Shown here one piece after another: positions 46,558-56,400 of a DNA stretch of 64,000 nt. The stretch is from Thalassoglobus neptunius (lineage in GTDB: Bacteria; Planctomycetota; Planctomycetia; Planctomycetales; Planctomycetaceae): contig NZ_SIHI01000001.1 in the NCBI RefSeq assembly GCF_007859735.1, positions 2,840,884-2,904,883 of the forward strand, written 5' to 3'. The position numbers and the translations under genes were made by a program. The notes beneath the pieces were generated by a model. It worked only from the letters and a program-made list of their open reading frames with translations. It searched no databases and had not been told where the DNA came from. The stretch's first letter is position 1. The number at the start of each line of letters is the position of its first letter.

Positions 46558-49024
46558 GACGAAGTAATTTTCTTGTCAGCCATTCTGCGGACAAGAGAGC
46601 GGCCAACAGGACCATCAACCACTTCCGATCCCAGACTTCCTGGATCTTCTGATCAATCGTCACGGACTCGCTTCTGTTTGGCAAACGCAAGGCAACAGCC
46701 TCTGCTGCCTGTTCGATTGGGAAATAATCTCCACCGGTTCCTTCAACGAGTTGTCTGAGAATTCCAATCTCTTGAACGAACGAGGCGGCTTCTTGCCGGG
46801 GGAAGAGCACATCAATCTCCTGAGAGATGCGTTCATTGGAATCTGGCACATCATACTCAAAGCGATACCGTCCGGGCTGAAGTGGTCGATAATCTCCGAC
46901 GAATTCCGACGGTCGGACACGATCTTTCGTGAGTGTCGGCCCCGGAAGAATCGGTCGATCTTTGGGACCATATAGATCAAGAGAAATCGAATCCGCGACG
47001 AGCGGCTCAAATTCGGGAGTGAGAGATCGTAACCGCAAAGGGACCGACTGGCCCAGATCAAACTCTCGACCATCGAGGATGAAGAAGCTTCGTTGTAGTC
47101 CCCTCTTCGACCGCCCTTCGGCAGCTTTCCGAACCGCCTTGATCCAGAAACGTTCGAAGTAGCTTTCATCGATGGCACGCAAACGCCACATCTCGGGGCT
47201 TCCCAGATACAGGACATTCCCCTGTCCAAACCGCTGACTGGCGATCAGGATCGGTTGTCCTCCTGGCCCGCGCGCCAGCGGGTCGGTGAACTCTGCGAAG
47301 ACCGTCGTTCCTGCCTTTGCTCCCACAGTGGGGTAGGTTCGAAAGACACCGGGGAACTCTTCCCATGGCGACGATTCACCGTCTTCGTCGACTTTCAGGA
47401 ATTCAGCAACCTGTCCCTCTTGAGTCAATCCGACAGGAAACGGAGTGGTGGCGACTTCGGTGTTTCCGAGTCGAAGGCTCACTTCCTCGAGCAAAACGGG
47501 ATACAACTTTTTGATCTGCGAGAGGTCATCACTGGCCGCCAGTTCCGATGTGTGCACATCCCCAGCGACGACGAAAACCCCTCCGCCTTCGTTCGAAACC
47601 CACTCGTTGAGCAACTCCTGCTGCTCCGCCGAAAGCTGCGACCAGTCAGGGTCGAACGCCAGCAAGACGTCGTACTCATACATCGTTTCCTTGTCTTCAG
47701 GAAAACGAAAGAGCAGTCGATTGGATTCCTGGCTGATCCCAACCGTTCCCGTCTGGAGCCAGACATCGACAAGAATCGAAGGATGCCGATGAAGAACATT
47801 TTTGGAGAACCGATAGTCACGCATCGGTCCGCCCGCCACAACGAGCACTCTCAACGGACGATCGTAGAGGCTGACCGTGCGGCTGAGTTGATTGTCTTCA
47901 TCGCGAATTTCCTGCCCTTCTTGCAACTTGGCCCGGAGTGTGTATTCGTATTCACCGGCGTCGTTCGGCTTGAGATCGAAGCGAATCTCAGTCGGCGCTG
48001 CGTCCGTTGACATTGTCGTGGTTTCAGTGAGAACGACGATCGGTTCGGGATCGTTGGGTCCCTGCTGGAGAAGTTCCACCTGAACGGAATCTCCGGAAAC
48101 GCCCTGCCCGTTGAGGATTGCGGAGAACTCGAAAGAGTCGCCCTTCTGAACGTCCGTTGGCGCGATCACTCGGACAACTTCCAGGTTTCGCGGTTCCTCA
48201 GTTCCTCCCACGCCGACTGCGACGAGCCGCACTTGCTCAGCGATGGCTCGCTCGCGGGGGATCGAAACGTCCTTGCCTGCGTTCACGGCCCCGTCGGAAA
48301 CGACAACAATTCCCGAAAGAGTCGCTCCTCCTGCTTCGACGAGCATTTGGTCAACGGCATCTCCCAAGCGGGTCAGATGCCCCTCCGGAGCTAAGACCTT
48401 CGACCAGTCGAATTCAACATCCGACTCACTTGAGGAATTTGAATCCGACGCCGACGCATTCGTCTGCTGCGATGAAGAGTCATCACCTTCCGATTGCTGC
48501 GGAAGACGCACGAGCAATTCGCTCACGTTGTCCTGAAACGTGTAGACGTCCACAATATGATCCGTCCGCAGCTGATCGATGAGCGGAGAATCTTCGAGGA
48601 GAGTTTTGACCACTTCTGCCCGCGTTGTGCTCGGAGCGGAAGATGTTCCGGGGTCGTTGCCGGCGGGTTGCTGCATCGATGTCGACGTGTCGACGAGCAG
48701 AATGACACGAGAACTTCGAAACGCACTCGTTTGCGTTCTGACATGTGGATTCAAAGCAATGACAATTGCGATCGCCAGAAACGCGAGGCGAAATCCACCG
48801 AGCAGCGTTTTCCAGAACCACGGAAGTCGTGACGTATCTTTGCGAACAAAGAAGAACGTGGCGATGACAGCCATTCCAATCAAGATGAATGGCAACCACT
48901 CCCACCATAAATATGGCCAGTCAAACTCCAGATTGGACGTTGTCGACGACGTTCCGGACTGGCCCAACAATAATGACGGCGAAAAATTCAATTGACAGGA
49001 CTTACTAGTAAAGGTGTCATCCAT
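46550..49024 (-). CDS. Membrane-anchored VWA-domain protein (BatA/aerotolerance-type)
   Basis: 824 residues. Transmembrane helices at about 43-60 and 78-92 precede a von Willebrand A domain beginning ILLVDTSTSMQ (109-118). D112-x-S114-x-S116 completes the metal-ion (MIDAS) site, and VSDGAVNAG follows near 243. A large beta-rich section follows, with a glutamine-amidotransferase-like fold probably around 360-600. A final helix lies near the C-terminus (WLMVLLAALLSAEWL). This is the first gene of the operon. Typical planctomycete neighbours (MoxR ATPase, DUF58) are absent here. Function is unknown; such proteins are thought to be chaperone-like or stress-related. Confidence 0.85.
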   Translation of the reverse strand: MDDTFTSKSCQLNFSPSLLLGQSGTSSTTSNLEFDWPYLWWEWLPFILIGMAVIATFFFVRKDTSRLPWFWKTLLGGFRLAFLAIAIVIALNPHVRTQTSAFRSSRVILLVDTSTSMQQPAGNDPGTSSAPSTTRAEVVKTLLEDSPLIDQLRTDHIVDVYTFQDNVSELLVRLPQQSEGDDSSSQQTNASASDSNSSSESDVEFDWSKVLAPEGHLTRLGDAVDQMLVEAGGATLSGIVVVSDGAVNAGKDVSIPRERAIAEQVRLVAVGVGGTEEPRNLEVVRVIAPTDVQKGDSFEFSAILNGQGVSGDSVQVELLQQGPNDPEPIVVLTETTTMSTDAAPTEIRFDLKPNDAGEYEYTLRAKLQEGQEIRDEDNQLSRTVSLYDRPLRVLVVAGGPMRDYRFSKNVLHRHPSILVDVWLQTGTVGISQESNRLLFRFPEDKETMYEYDVLLAFDPDWSQLSAEQQELLNEWVSNEGGGVFVVAGDVHTSELAASDDLSQIKKLYPVLLEEVSLRLGNTEVATTPFPVGLTQEGQVAEFLKVDEDGESSPWEEFPGVFRTYPTVGAKAGTTVFAEFTDPLARGPGGQPILIASQRFGQGNVLYLGSPEMWRLRAIDESYFERFWIKAVRKAAEGRSKRGLQRSFFILDGREFDLGQSVPLRLRSLTPEFEPLVADSISLDLYGPKDRPILPGPTLTKDRVRPSEFVGDYRPLQPGRYRFEYDVPDSNERISQEIDVLFPRQEAASFVQEIGILRQLVEGTGGDYFPIEQAAEAVALRLPNRSESVTIDQKIQEVWDRKWLMVLLAALLSAEWLTRKLLRLA

Positions 49025-49189
49025 TCCATGCCCTGCGGATCACCGGACGAGATTTCTCCCGCTGGCAGGGGCTTCTGGAAATTGTAGCAGTCTGACCACA
49101 CTCGTCGACAGGGACTGGTTGAACCGCCACAGATTTTCGATCTCTCCCAAACAGATCCACTTCCTCCGCGATCACGGAAAATTTTCAAT

Positions 49190-49223
49190 AAAAAAAGATC
49201 GGTCACCCGAAGGCAACCGATCT
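49190..49223 (-). terminator. Intrinsic terminator after the YTV-type gene
   Basis: On the minus strand AGATCGGTTGCC pairs with GGTGACCGATCT around a TTCG tetraloop, giving a 12-pair stem with two G-T pairs, directly followed by seven Ts. It sits about 90 bases after the 49311 stop and is a strong rho-independent terminator. Confidence 0.92.
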
Positions 49224-49230
49224 ATCTGGC

Positions 49231-49298
49231 TTCTCTCAGCGTTTTTCAGCTTCTCTTGGGGTCAGTGCGAGAACTTCTCCCTCCTGACGCTGAGAGAA
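49231..49298 (-). repeat. Inverted repeat in the 3' region of the YTV-type gene
   Basis: TTCTCTCAGCGT (49231-49242) plus CAG (three bases further, 49246-49248 region) mirrors CTGACGCTGAGAGAA (49284-49298). It gives a long stem with about 35 bases between the arms. It lies between the stop codon and the terminator and may stabilise the transcript's 3' end. A role is inferred, not shown. Confidence 0.5.
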
Positions 49299-49310
49299 CG
49301 TCAAACTCAC

Positions 49311-50681
49311 TTAGTGGACGCTGTCGCAAGTGTCGCAAGGAGCGGCACAAGCTGGTCCGGCAACATCGCAAGCGTCACAAGGATCGTTGCAGACAGGAAC
49401 CTGTCGGCAGACAGTCTTTGGAACACAGCGAGTCTTGGTCACGCTGACCTGTCGTGGAATTCGCTTCACGTTTGTGACATAGCGAGTTTCGCAAACTGTT
49501 CGTGGAACACAGTAAGGAACTTTTCGTGTGCGTGTTTCACAAACGTATGAGCAAGTCGTGTAAGGAACCTTTTTGGTTCGTGTTTCACATCGGTAGGTGC
49601 AGGTGGTGTAAGGAACCTTACGGCAAACTTTTTCACAGGTGTAGGTGCAGGTGGTGTAAGGAACCTGCTTGCATTCGCGAACCATGCAGCATGTTGTGTA
49701 AGGAACCTGTCGAGTGCGAGTTTCGCAGCGGTAGGTGCAAGTTGTGTAAGGAACTTGCTTGGTTTCGCAAACTGGAGTTCGAACACAGACAGTGTAAGGA
49801 ACTTTGCAGGTCTTGACTTCTGGAACCATGCGGGTGCATGTCACTGTTTTGTTCACAGTTTTTGGGCACCAGACTTTTCGGCAAATCGTTCGTGGTGGAT
49901 CTTGGACCATCACGCGTCGAGTTTGACCTGGCTTGTAAACGCAGCAGCATGAATTTTCGTCGTAGCAGAAAGTGCCTGGGTCCTGAACGCACTTCTCGTA
50001 GCATTCCCCGGGAACAGTTTCGGTGACTGTTTTCCACTCACCGCACTGAACAGGAACACATTTCGTCGTGGTCACAGGTCGGAACACTGTCTGGCAGATA
50101 TCGCGGTAGCAAGTCTTGTAGTCAACTTTGCAGCTTCGAACACAAACATTGCGGTAGCAAGTTTTGTATTGAGGAATCCGAACCGTGTAGCACTGATTGC
50201 GGTAGCATGTCTTGTAGACAGGTCGGCAGTAGCTGACGGTTCGATAGCAGGTTTTGTAGACAGGCTTGCGAATCGTCTGCGTCACGCAGCGGTAGCAAGT
50301 CTTGTACTGAGGAACCCGCACGGTGTAGCACTGAGTCCGGTAGCAAGTCTTGTAAACAGGCTTGCGGACTGTGTAGCACTCGTCACGGTAGTGAGTGTCG
50401 TAGACAACTCGCTGACACGTCACAGGTGTCTTTTCAACGCAGGTGTCGTAAACAGTCACGCATTCGTTGTACGTTTCCGTACACATGATTGTTTCGCGGA
50501 CAGTCTTGTACGATGGCCCGCAATTCACGCGTGCATTGCAGTAGTCGCCCATCGTTCCGCATGTGTCCAACGGGCAACAACGGAAGCGACCACTTCCGCA
50601 GAACAGCCCAGCTTCTGTTTCAGCAGCACTTGCCATTGCCATGCAGGCAGCAAGTAGCGGCACCCATAAGTTGTGTCTCAT
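49311..50681 (-). CDS. Cys-rich 'YTV'-type repeat protein, probable cell-wall protein
   Basis: 456 residues from the ATG at 50681 (a TTG upstream would add six); signal peptide about 1-23. A good ribosome-binding site (GAGGA/GGAG) precedes it. The mature part is almost entirely imperfect repeats: the first half of the type VYKTCYRxQCYTVRxPQYKTCYR, the second half of the type KVPYTTCTYRCETRT. Each repeat contributes one or two Cys, giving well over 60 Cys in total. This is the pattern of the planctomycete cell-wall proteins with YTV domains described in Rhodopirellula, which are thought to be disulfide cross-linked. A strong terminator follows. Confidence 0.85.
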   Translation of the reverse strand: MRHNLWVPLLAACMAMASAAETEAGLFCGSGRFRCCPLDTCGTMGDYCNARVNCGPSYKTVRETIMCTETYNECVTVYDTCVEKTPVTCQRVVYDTHYRDECYTVRKPVYKTCYRTQCYTVRVPQYKTCYRCVTQTIRKPVYKTCYRTVSYCRPVYKTCYRNQCYTVRIPQYKTCYRNVCVRSCKVDYKTCYRDICQTVFRPVTTTKCVPVQCGEWKTVTETVPGECYEKCVQDPGTFCYDENSCCCVYKPGQTRRVMVQDPPRTICRKVWCPKTVNKTVTCTRMVPEVKTCKVPYTVCVRTPVCETKQVPYTTCTYRCETRTRQVPYTTCCMVRECKQVPYTTCTYTCEKVCRKVPYTTCTYRCETRTKKVPYTTCSYVCETRTRKVPYCVPRTVCETRYVTNVKRIPRQVSVTKTRCVPKTVCRQVPVCNDPCDACDVAGPACAAPCDTCDSVH

Positions 50682-51050
50682 GACTCCGGTCCTCTTCAAC
50701 TAACCCCAACTCTCTGGACGCTCCAACAGCGACCACTAGTCAGGGTTTCGGCGCATCCATCTCCCGCACTTCACGCAATCGGAACGTCTTCCCCACTCTC
50801 GCAGGTCTTCGCGACCACTAACCTTGTGCAACCGCAACGACACGTGAATGCGTTGTTCTCACTACGTTGGGAATCAACGTCAGGATGTGTCAGAATGGAT
50901 CGACCGGTAGAACCCGCACGCTTGACACTCGATCACTCGGTCGACACATGATGTGGAACTATCGCCTCAGGAATCCGGCAACCCCCTCAAGGTTGTTACC
51001 CCTTTACTACCTTCCCAAAGACCACCAATCGCTAAAGAGAGAATTGGTTC
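50682..51050. other. Divergent intergenic region
   Basis: 369 bases between the YTV-type gene (leftward) and the epimerase gene (rightward), likely carrying both promoters. I see no defined operator, repeat or coding frame that stands out. Confidence 0.45.
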
Positions 51051-51878
51051 ATGAAGTTTGCCATTTGCCAAGAGTTGTTCGAAGGCTGGAGTTGGAAGAA
51101 ACAGTGTGAGTTTGCAGCTTCTGTCGGTTATACCGGAATGGAAGTCGCTCCTTTCACGTTGGGCTCGAATGTTCAGGAAATCACTTCAGATCAACGCCAG
51201 GAACTGGTTCGCGTCGCAGCAGACAACGGACTCGAGATCATCGGGCTGCACTGGCTTCTCGCGAAAACAGAGGGCCTCCACCTGACGACAGCCGATTCCG
51301 ATGTCCGCAAAGCGACGAGCGACTATCTCATCGAACTCGGCGACTTGTGCGGCGATCTCGACGGAAAGGTGATGGTCTTCGGCTCACCGTTTCAACGGAA
51401 TCTCGAAGAAGGAACAGACTCACCGCAGGCATTCGACCGCGCTGTCGACGTCTTCAAATCGGCAATGCCACGAATTGCAGATCGGGGCGTTCACCTTCTG
51501 ATGGAACCTCTGACAACGAAAGAGACCGATTTCATCAACACCTGTGATCAAGCTGCCGAACTGATCGCAGCTGTCGATCATCCCAACTTTGCCCTGCACC
51601 AAGATGTGAAAGCGATGCTGGGAGAAGGAACGCCCCTCCCCGAACTGATTCACAAACACCGGGCAATCACACGACACTTTCACGTCAACGACAGCAACCT
51701 GCTCGGCCCAGGAATGGGAGAAACGGACTACCACCCGATTTTCGAAGCACTGCTCGAATCAGGATACGACGGCTGGGTCTCCGTCGAAGTCTTCGACTAC
51801 TCCCCCGGCGCAGAAAAGATCACCCAAGAGAGCATCGACTACATGCGCCAAATCCTGTTCGACCTTGAAAGCAAGTAG
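51051..51878 (+). CDS. TIM-barrel sugar epimerase/isomerase
   Basis: 275 residues, xylose isomerase-like TIM barrel of the sugar phosphate isomerase/epimerase superfamily. Likely metal and substrate residues are the Glu in LMEPLTTKE (near 154), the Asp in HQDVKAM (near 184), the His in HFHVND (near 208) and the Glu in VSVEVFDY (near 248). It is closest in layout to the D-tagatose/D-psicose 3-epimerase-like proteins, but the exact sugar cannot be told. The purine-rich AAAGAGAGAA precedes the ATG. It is followed, on the opposite strand, by a dehydratase of sugar-acid metabolism. Confidence 0.88.
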   Translation: MKFAICQELFEGWSWKKQCEFAASVGYTGMEVAPFTLGSNVQEITSDQRQELVRVAADNGLEIIGLHWLLAKTEGLHLTTADSDVRKATSDYLIELGDLCGDLDGKVMVFGSPFQRNLEEGTDSPQAFDRAVDVFKSAMPRIADRGVHLLMEPLTTKETDFINTCDQAAELIAAVDHPNFALHQDVKAMLGEGTPLPELIHKHRAITRHFHVNDSNLLGPGMGETDYHPIFEALLESGYDGWVSVEVFDYSPGAEKITQESIDYMRQILFDLESK

Positions 51879-51944
51879 AACGATAGACTTCGCTACGAAT
51901 CGTCTCCTGGTGAGATATTCTTCTCAAACAGATTATCGAGTCGG

Positions 51945-53915
51945 TTAACGCGTTGATCCCAGCAAAGCGTTTTCGATGGCGTTCACGTCGTAGACGCAGC
52001 CGCCCCAGGTTCCTCCGCTGGCTTGTTGCAGAAGAGCCCACATGCGCGTTTCGTCCGGCAGGTCTGGATCGGCGTGCAGTGGATTTGTCACAGGGCGCTC
52101 AGCCAGGATCTTTGCACCGGCCTGAGGATCGACGCGTTCGTCTTCCGTTCCGACGAAGTTGATTGTGCCGGTTAGCTCTCCGCAATCGATCACGATTTCG
52201 ATGAGGTCACCATCCTGAAGCTTGGCGATCGGTCCACCTGCCAGTGCTTCGGGGCCGACGTGGCCAATGCAGGCGCCGGTTGAGACTCCGGAAAAGCGAG
52301 CATCCGTGACCACTGCCACATGTTTCCCCCATGGAAGGAACTTGAGGGCGGAAGTAATTTGATAGGTCTCTTCCATCCCAGACCCCAAAGGTCCACGGCA
52401 CATCAGGACCAGGACATCGCCCGCTTCGACTTTGCGGTCGCCTTGCCCTTTCACAGCCCGGATTGCTTCCCGTTCTGAGGTAAAGACCTTCGCCGGGCCG
52501 AGTTTTCGATAAACTCCGTCCGAATCGACAACACTCGAATCGATGGCTGTGCTCTTGATTACTGATCCTTCAGGAGCAATGTTTCCGACCGGAAACGTGA
52601 CCGTACTCGTCATTCCCCGCTGCCTGGCTGCTTCGGGAGAAAGGATGACATCGTCCGGATTGACTCCGTCTTTCTCCATCAGCATGTTGCGAAACTGTGT
52701 TCGTCGATCGGAAGATTCCCACCACTCGAGGACTTCTCTCAATGTGATGCCCGCGGGCGTCATGACATCCAGCTTGAGAAGGTTAAGTTCCCGCAGATGC
52801 AACATGACTTCGGGAACACCGCCCGCCAGAAAGACTCGAACGGTCGGATGACCGACGGGTCCGTTTGGAAGAACATCGACAAGTCGCGGCGTCTGCCGAT
52901 TAATGCGATTCCAATCGGAAACAACCGGGCGTTCGAGCCCCCCTTCGAATGCGATTGCCGGAATGTGCAGCAACAAATTGGTCGAGCCTCCAAATGCTGC
53001 GTGAACGACCATCGCGTTGTGCAGAGCATCGGGAGTCAGAATATCTTTGACGGTCTTTCCCTCCGCGATCATGTTGACCAGTGCTTGGGCCGATCGCGTC
53101 GCTGCGTCGACCCAAACGGGTTGTCCACTCGGCGCGAGTGCAGTGTGCGGAAGAGACAACCCCAACGCTTCGGAGACAACCTGAGACGTCGCAGCGGTTC
53201 CGAGGAACTGGCATCCTCCCCCAGCTGATCCACATGCTTTGCAACCCATCTCCGCTGCGGTGCGAAGATCAATCTCTCCATGCGCGAACCGGGCTCCAAT
53301 CGTTTGAACCTTGCCAGCATCTTCTCCTTCCGTGGGAGGCAATGTCACTCCGCCGGGAACGATGACACATGGCAGATGATGCTGGGCAGCAATCGCCATC
53401 ATCGCAGCTGGAAGTCCCTTATCACACGTGGCGACACCAATCACGCCCTTGCGAGTGGGAAGCGATCGAATGAGCCGTTTCATCACGACAGCTGCATCGT
53501 TGCGATAAGCGAGGCTGTCCATCATCGCAGTCGTTCCTTGTGAACGACCATCACACGGGTCGGAGACATACGCTGCGAACGGAAGACACTCGTTGCGGCT
53601 CAGTTCTTCCGCAGCTTCCCGCATCAACAGACCAACTTCCCAGTGACCGGTGTGATACCCCAACGCGATCGGACGACCGTCCTCAGCCCGGATTCCCCCC
53701 ATTGTACTCAAGATGAGAACCTGATCACGAAGCAGCTGGTTCGGGTCCCAACCCATCCCGGCATTTTGCGTCATCCCGAACAGGTCCCCACTCGGCAAAT
53801 CAAGCAGCATTTGATCATTGAGTGGAAGTTCCCCTTTTGGACCTGGGCCATGTGTTGTCAGGCTGAAAAGATCGGGATGAGAACCGTCGAGGAGTTGTTT
53901 TGCGTCGAAAGCCAT
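51945..53915 (-). CDS. YjhG/YagF-type dehydratase (D-xylonate dehydratase-like)
   Basis: 656 residues from the ATG at 53915, matching the length of E. coli YjhG/YagF; the frame extends to 53993 but without homologous sequence. It belongs to the IlvD/Edd superfamily. Likely [Fe-S] ligands are Cys in [10 protein letters not shown] (near 144), ATCDKGLP (near 182) and [12 protein letters not shown] (near 247-257). [12 protein letters not shown] and [20 protein letters not shown] mark the C-terminal domain. YjhG and YagF dehydrate D-xylonate to 2-keto-3-deoxyxylonate. Substrate assignment here is by family. It is convergent with the epimerase and could serve a sugar-acid pathway with it. Confidence 0.9.
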   Translation of the reverse strand: MAFDAKQLLDGSHPDLFSLTTHGPGPKGELPLNDQMLLDLPSGDLFGMTQNAGMGWDPNQLLRDQVLILSTMGGIRAEDGRPIALGYHTGHWEVGLLMREAAEELSRNECLPFAAYVSDPCDGRSQGTTAMMDSLAYRNDAAVVMKRLIRSLPTRKGVIGVATCDKGLPAAMMAIAAQHHLPCVIVPGGVTLPPTEGEDAGKVQTIGARFAHGEIDLRTAAEMGCKACGSAGGGCQFLGTAATSQVVSEALGLSLPHTALAPSGQPVWVDAATRSAQALVNMIAEGKTVKDILTPDALHNAMVVHAAFGGSTNLLLHIPAIAFEGGLERPVVSDWNRINRQTPRLVDVLPNGPVGHPTVRVFLAGGVPEVMLHLRELNLLKLDVMTPAGITLREVLEWWESSDRRTQFRNMLMEKDGVNPDDVILSPEAARQRGMTSTVTFPVGNIAPEGSVIKSTAIDSSVVDSDGVYRKLGPAKVFTSEREAIRAVKGQGDRKVEAGDVLVLMCRGPLGSGMEETYQITSALKFLPWGKHVAVVTDARFSGVSTGACIGHVGPEALAGGPIAKLQDGDLIEIVIDCGELTGTINFVGTEDERVDPQAGAKILAERPVTNPLHADPDLPDETRMWALLQQASGGTWGGCVYDVNAIENALLGSTR

Positions 53916-54226
53916 AGTGTTTCCGAAAGTCAGTATCGAACGACTGAAGTCTACTCTGAGGTGAGGAATTCGCTCTGATGAACGCGATGTCATTGCTTTC
54001 AGTTCATCTTAGCGATTCCGGAATGAGTTCCGTATTCAACCTGCTCTCCTTTCTTTGTTGGCTCAACTGATGACCGGATCGCAACGAATCTAACAGCCTT
54101 GATCAGGGAATTTCCTCTCGGCTCGCAATGCTTCCAATCGACAATCGACCATAAATCACGTATCGTTGATGCATCGCCCGCCTTGTATCCCCCGTTTACC
54201 CCAATCCTCCTGCGGTGAGCCTTCCG
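53916..54226. other. Divergent intergenic region
   Basis: 311 bases between the dehydratase gene (leftward) and the PSCyt1/DUF1549 gene (rightward), so likely to contain both promoters. No repeat or hairpin is evident to me. Confidence 0.45.
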
Positions 54227-56377
54227 ATGCTTCTCACCTGTAAAACGCCTCTCAATCGTTTCTGCTCGCTTCTCCTGACAGCAGTTGCCACTCTCTCGCT
54301 TGTCTCTTCAGGCAATTTGCTCGCAGACGAAAAGGTCGAATTTTTCGAAAGCAAAATCCGGCCCGCCCTGATTGAGCACTGCTACCGATGCCATTCGCAA
54401 GAATACAGCGAAGCGAAGGGCGGCCTGACTGTTGACACGCGCAATGGAATTCGACGCGGAGGAGATTCGGGCCCGGCAGTTGTCCCGGGGAAAACTGACG
54501 AGAGCCTCCTTGTCGAAGCGATCAACTACGAATCCTTCGAGATGCCTCCCAAGTCAAAGCTTCCTCCGGAAACCATCGCCCATTTCGAGAAATGGATCGC
54601 GATGGGTGCTCCCGACCCGCGCGACGAGACAGTCGATCCCATCGTCGCACGCAAAGCCGCAGAAATTGATTGGGAGGAAGCCCGCCAACACTGGTCATTT
54701 CAATCACCACAACAGACGACCGTTCCTGACGAAACCGAAAACCGGATTGACTACTTCGTCGACAAAAGACTGGCCGAAGAAGACATCCAACCCAACAGAC
54801 CCGCCGACGACAAAACACTCCTCAGGCGGCTTTACTTTGACTTGATTGGCTTACCGCCGACGATTGAGGAATCGCAGGAATTCTTCGAACTCGCCAAAGT
54901 TGATCGTAATCAGGCACTCAGAACAACTGTCAATAAATTGCTCAACTCTCCCCGATTCGGAGAGCACTGGGCGACTCTCTGGCTCGATATCTCAAGATAC
55001 GCCGAAGACCAGGCACACATCGTCGGCAACAATAAAGCACTCTTCTTTCCGAATGCGTACCGCTATCGAGACTGGGTCATTCAGGCGTTCAACCTCGATC
55101 TGCCGTATGATCAATTCATCAAACTACAACTCGCTGCAGATCTTCTCACTCCGGAAGATGTCAGCGATGATGCCGCCCTCGGATTTATTGGACTCGGACC
55201 GAAGTATTACCGTCGATCTTCTCCGGAAGTCATGGCGGACGAATGGGAAGACCGCGTCGATGTCGTCAGCCGTGGCCTGTTGGGACTGACCGTCGCGTGT
55301 GCCCGGTGTCACGACCACAAATTCGATCCGATTCCAACCGAAGATTACTACGCGCTGGCCGGTGTGTTCGCCAGTACAGAAATGTGGAACCGACCAATCG
55401 ACGAGGCGGCCGAAGTCAAAAAAGATGGCCATGCAGAAGACCCCGAACAAGCCCTCCACATCATCCGGGACAAAAACGTTCACGACCTGAATGTCTTGAT
55501 TCGCGGCGACATCAACACGAAAGGAGAGATTGTTCCCCGACGATATCTGCAAGTTCTCTCCGAAGGAACACCACAACCCTACACACAGGGAAGTGGACGA
55601 CTGGAACTGGCCGATCAGATCGCCTCTCTCGACAACCCGCTGACAGCCCGTGTGATCGTCAATCGTATTTGGGCTGCCTATTTCGGAGCCCCGCTTGTTT
55701 CGACGCCGAGCAACTTTGGTCATCTGGGGACATCCCCTTCTCATCCCCAACTGTTGGATGACCTCGCGTTCCGATTCATGGAAAACGGCTGGTCGCTGAA
55801 GTGGCTGCACAATGAAATTGTCACCTCGAACGCTTACCAGCGCTCCAGCGATCTCAACGAGAAAGCGATGGCTGCGGATGAAGCGAACATCAATCTTTGG
55901 AGGATGAACCGGCAGCGAATGACCGTCGAGCAATGGCGCGATGCGGTTCTTTCAGCAACCGGTCAACTCGAAAGCGCCATTGGTGGTCCGTCGATGGAAC
56001 CCGATTCGCTCGAGGAATTGCGACGCACCGTTTACAGCGTTCGAAGCCGCTTCGAACTCAATCCGCTGTTGGCGATGTTCGACTTCCCCGATCCAAACGC
56101 GCACTCCGCCCGACGAGTCGAAACAACAACCCCGCTCCAGAAACTGTTCGTCCTCAACAGCCCGTTTATGGTTGCTCAAGCGGACAAGTTTCAACAGCGA
56201 ATTCTCAACAGCGCAGAGACTGAAGAAGAGCAAATTGACCTGGCTTACCAGATCCTCTTCCATCGGAAACCAGAGCCCGACGAAAAAGACCTCGCGCAGA
56301 AGTTCCTGGCCACCGCAGACTGGACACAATTCGCGCAGGTGTTGCTGGCATCAAACGAATTTCTGATCATCGACTGA
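54227..56377 (+). CDS. Exported PSCyt1 + DUF1549 + DUF1553 protein
   Basis: 716 residues from the ATG at 54227, preferred over a GTG at 54215 because a GGTGAG site lies seven bases before it and the signal peptide (about 9-33) begins cleanly. A cytochrome-like N-terminal domain has C52-Y-R-C55-H (PSCyt1), followed by GGDSGPAVVPGKTDESLL. DUF1549 occupies about 150-350 with a second CARCHDHKFDPI motif near 362, and DUF1553 about 430-700. This architecture is planctomycete-typical; whether haem is really bound is unproven. It is paired with the DUF1501 gene that starts 24 bases downstream. Confidence 0.92.
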   Translation: MLLTCKTPLNRFCSLLLTAVATLSLVSSGNLLADEKVEFFESKIRPALIEHCYRCHSQEYSEAKGGLTVDTRNGIRRGGDSGPAVVPGKTDESLLVEAINYESFEMPPKSKLPPETIAHFEKWIAMGAPDPRDETVDPIVARKAAEIDWEEARQHWSFQSPQQTTVPDETENRIDYFVDKRLAEEDIQPNRPADDKTLLRRLYFDLIGLPPTIEESQEFFELAKVDRNQALRTTVNKLLNSPRFGEHWATLWLDISRYAEDQAHIVGNNKALFFPNAYRYRDWVIQAFNLDLPYDQFIKLQLAADLLTPEDVSDDAALGFIGLGPKYYRRSSPEVMADEWEDRVDVVSRGLLGLTVACARCHDHKFDPIPTEDYYALAGVFASTEMWNRPIDEAAEVKKDGHAEDPEQALHIIRDKNVHDLNVLIRGDINTKGEIVPRRYLQVLSEGTPQPYTQGSGRLELADQIASLDNPLTARVIVNRIWAAYFGAPLVSTPSNFGHLGTSPSHPQLLDDLAFRFMENGWSLKWLHNEIVTSNAYQRSSDLNEKAMAADEANINLWRMNRQRMTVEQWRDAVLSATGQLESAIGGPSMEPDSLEELRRTVYSVRSRFELNPLLAMFDFPDPNAHSARRVETTTPLQKLFVLNSPFMVAQADKFQQRILNSAETEEEQIDLAYQILFHRKPEPDEKDLAQKFLATADWTQFAQVLLASNEFLIID

Positions 56378-56400
56378 CATCACTCATCGAGAAGACACCC

